This document shows positions 62,525 through 64,000 of a stretch of 64,000 nt of DNA, in pieces. Each line of letters starts with the position of its first letter. Positions within the stretch are counted from its first letter, which is position 1. This DNA is from Bacillus sp. N13C7 (lineage in GTDB: Bacteria; Bacillota; Bacilli; Bacillales; Bacillaceae): the NCBI RefSeq assembly GCF_026790065.1, contig NZ_JALAMO010000006.1:93301-157300 (forward strand). The letters run 5' to 3'. The notes beneath the pieces are model-generated. The model was given only the letters and a program-made list of their open reading frames with translations, was not told the origin of the DNA and did no database searches. The translations under genes were made by a program, and so were the position numbers.

Positions 62525-63600
62525 AAATCACTCAAATAGAAACAAGCCGAATCGCCGTGCCGCTGACAAAGCCGTTTAAAACCGCACTTCGCACTGTGTA
62601 TACAGCAGAATCGGTCATCGTAAGGATCACTTATGACAGCGGTGCGATCGGATGGGGGGAAGCGCCTCCGACGATGGTGATTACTGGAGACAGCATGGAT
62701 AGCATTGAAAGTGCCATTCACAATGTCTTGAAGCCGGCACTGCTTGGAAAAAGCCTGTCCGGCAGTGAGGCCATTTTGCACGACATCCAGCATCTCCTTA
62801 CAGGAAACCAGAGCGCTAAGGCGGCTGTTGAAATGGCGGTATACGACGGCTGGGCGCAGATGTGCGGAATGCCGTTATACCAAATGCTCGGCGGATACCG
62901 AGATACGCTGGAAACGGATTATACCGTCAGTGTCAACTTCCCTGATGAGATGGCAGCGGATGCCGAGAATTATCTCAAACAAGGGTTTCAAACGCTGAAA
63001 ATAAAGGTCGGAAAGAATGATATTGCAACAGATATCGCTCGTATCCAGGAAATCAGAAAACGTGTCGGGACAGCCGTGAAACTTCGTTTAGACGCCAATC
63101 AGGGGTGGACGCCGAAGGAAGCGATAACTGCCATTCGGAAAATGGAGGATGCCGGTCTGGGGATTGAGCTTGTCGAGCAGCCTGTCCATAAAGATGATCT
63201 CACTGGTCTCAAAAAGGTGACAGATGCGACAGACACGCCGATTATGGCCGATGAAAGTGTTTTTACGCCGCGGCAGGCGTTCGAAGTTCTGCAAACCCGG
63301 AGTGCTGACTTGATTAATATTAAATTGATGAAAGCAGGCGGCATCAGCGGTGCAGAGAAAATCAATGCCATGGCTGAGGCGTGCGGTGTGGAGTGCATGG
63401 TCGGCAGCATGATCGAAACAAAGCTGGGCATTACGGCCGCGGCGCATTTCGCGGCAAGCAAAAGAAACATCACACGCTTTGATTTTGACGCGCCGCTGAT
63501 GCTGAAAACAGATGTCATCAAAGGCGGCATAACTTACAGCGGCAGCACGGTTACGATGCCTGACAGACCGGGTCTCGGAATCACCGGACTGCGCTTTTGA
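62521..63600 (+). CDS. ykfB: L-Ala-D/L-Glu epimerase YkfB
   Basis: A 359-residue enolase-superfamily enzyme (muconate-lactonising subgroup) that epimerises L-Ala-D-Glu to L-Ala-L-Glu. The lysine pair (KIKVG motif with LKIKVG and NIKLMKAGG), metal ligands LRLDANQGW, ELVEQPV and MADESVF are intact. As I recall the 168 protein it is 366 residues, ending differently; here the last residues GLGITGLRF end early, as if a small indel changed the frame just before the stop. The core is unaffected. Confidence 0.93.
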   Translation: MKITQIETSRIAVPLTKPFKTALRTVYTAESVIVRITYDSGAIGWGEAPPTMVITGDSMDSIESAIHNVLKPALLGKSLSGSEAILHDIQHLLTGNQSAKAAVEMAVYDGWAQMCGMPLYQMLGGYRDTLETDYTVSVNFPDEMAADAENYLKQGFQTLKIKVGKNDIATDIARIQEIRKRVGTAVKLRLDANQGWTPKEAITAIRKMEDAGLGIELVEQPVHKDDLTGLKKVTDATDTPIMADESVFTPRQAFEVLQTRSADLINIKLMKAGGISGAEKINAMAEACGVECMVGSMIETKLGITAAAHFAASKRNITRFDFDAPLMLKTDVIKGGITYSGSTVTMPDRPGLGITGLRF

Positions 63601-63614
63601 AGGGGGAAATAATA

Positions 63615-64000
63615 ATGATGCACACTGTCATATCAGCAGTGGCCAACATCTGGACAGCACCTGATTCGCCGCGTCCATCAGATCAAATGATGCTTCGTCC
63701 GAACGTTTTGATCAGAGACTGGCTGGCGCGTATGACGTATGATGAGCGTCTTGGGTTATGTACAGACAATGTGATCCAAACTCAGGTTCTCTTTGGTGAG
63801 AAGGTGCTGGTAACGGGGGAACAGGACGAATGGGTTTCTGTGATCGTGCCGAGCCAGCCATCTCGAAAGGATAGACGCGGATATCCGGGCTGGATGAAAA
63901 AGAACCAGCTGAAAAAAACAAGCCCTATTCATACAAAAAATAATTTGTTCATCAACAAACCTACTGCCTTTTTGTATAAAAGTAATGGAGAAAAGGAGTT
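63615..64000 (+). CDS. ykfC: gamma-D-glutamyl-L-diamino acid endopeptidase YkfC (3' end missing)
   Basis: Only the first 128 codons are in the window. They encode the N-terminal SH3b-like domains (VISAVANIWTAPDSPRPSDQ ... VIQTQVLFGEKVLVTGEQDEWVSVIVPSQPS) of the NlpC/P60 endopeptidase that cleaves L-Ala-gamma-D-Glu-diamino acid; the catalytic part lies beyond base 64000. ATG 63615 follows AAGGGGGAAA; ATG 63618 is adjacent. Located 14 bases after ykfB. Confidence 0.9.
   Translation, partial: MMHTVISAVANIWTAPDSPRPSDQMMLRPNVLIRDWLARMTYDERLGLCTDNVIQTQVLFGEKVLVTGEQDEWVSVIVPSQPSRKDRRGYPGWMKKNQLKKTSPIHTKNNLFINKPTAFLYKSNGEKE

Overview
The window reads as a chromosome segment of a Bacillus subtilis-group organism. 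Gene order (uxu/exu/uxa, yjnA-yjoAB, rapA-phrA, xlyB, the PBSX prophage, spoIIS, pit-ykaA, steT, mhqA, ykcBC, htrA, proG, dpp, ykf) and the recalled protein sequences match B. subtilis 168 closely. It is not 168 itself: many residues differ, the tail tape-measure and tail-fibre stretches look swapped, and an acyltransferase gene sits between xlyA and spoIISB where I recall none in 168. Species and symbol assignments rest on memory of protein sequences; no search was run.

Region 1 (1-7.3 kb) is the end of a hexuronate utilisation operon: uxuA (5' end cut off), uxuB, exuT, exuR, uxaB, uxaA. It takes up and converts galacturonate and glucuronate towards 2-keto-3-deoxygluconate under a LacI-type repressor. 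Region 2 (7.3-15.0 kb) holds a TauE-type exporter (yjnA), a DinB-like protein (yjoA), the SigW-driven AAA protein yjoB, the rapA-phrA signalling pair with ComA boxes, yjpA, and a phage-like set (xlyB, yjqA, yjqB, yjqC).

Region 3 (about 15.1-42.7 kb) is a PBSX-type defective prophage. The switch is xkdA (ImmA/IrrE-like protease gene with a LexA box) and xre, facing three Xre operator palindromes. Early genes are xkdB, xkdC, small ORFs, xkdD, xtrA and the late sigma factor xpf. The late operon follows: terminase (xtmAB), portal and capsid (xkdE-G), connectors (to xkdJ), contractile sheath and tube (xkdK, xkdM), chaperone with a -1 frameshift site (xkdN), tape measure apparently starting at AUC (xkdO), baseplate (xkdP-U), fibres (xkdV-X) and lysis (xepA, xhlA, xhlB, xlyA). 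No integrase gene is visible. Just beyond xlyA is an AT-rich acyltransferase gene with its own promoter and terminator, shaped like a prophage 'moron'; I consider it the most interesting element. Self-protection of the host surface against its own PBSX-like particles is a testable hypothesis only.

Region 4 (44.1-55.9 kb) carries the spoIISA/spoIISB toxin-antitoxin pair, phosphate transport (pit, ykaA), amino-acid exchange (steT), the MhqR-controlled dioxygenase mhqA, a membrane glycosylation pair (ykcB, ykcC), a 58-residue membrane protein, the stress protease htrA with CssR-like boxes, and proG. Region 5 (56.1-64.0 kb) is the CodY-type dpp operon (D-aminopeptidase plus dipeptide ABC transporter) continuing into ykfA, ykfB and the start of ykfC, a pathway for uptake and breakdown of cell-wall peptides. 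No rRNA, tRNA, CRISPR array or insertion sequence was seen.
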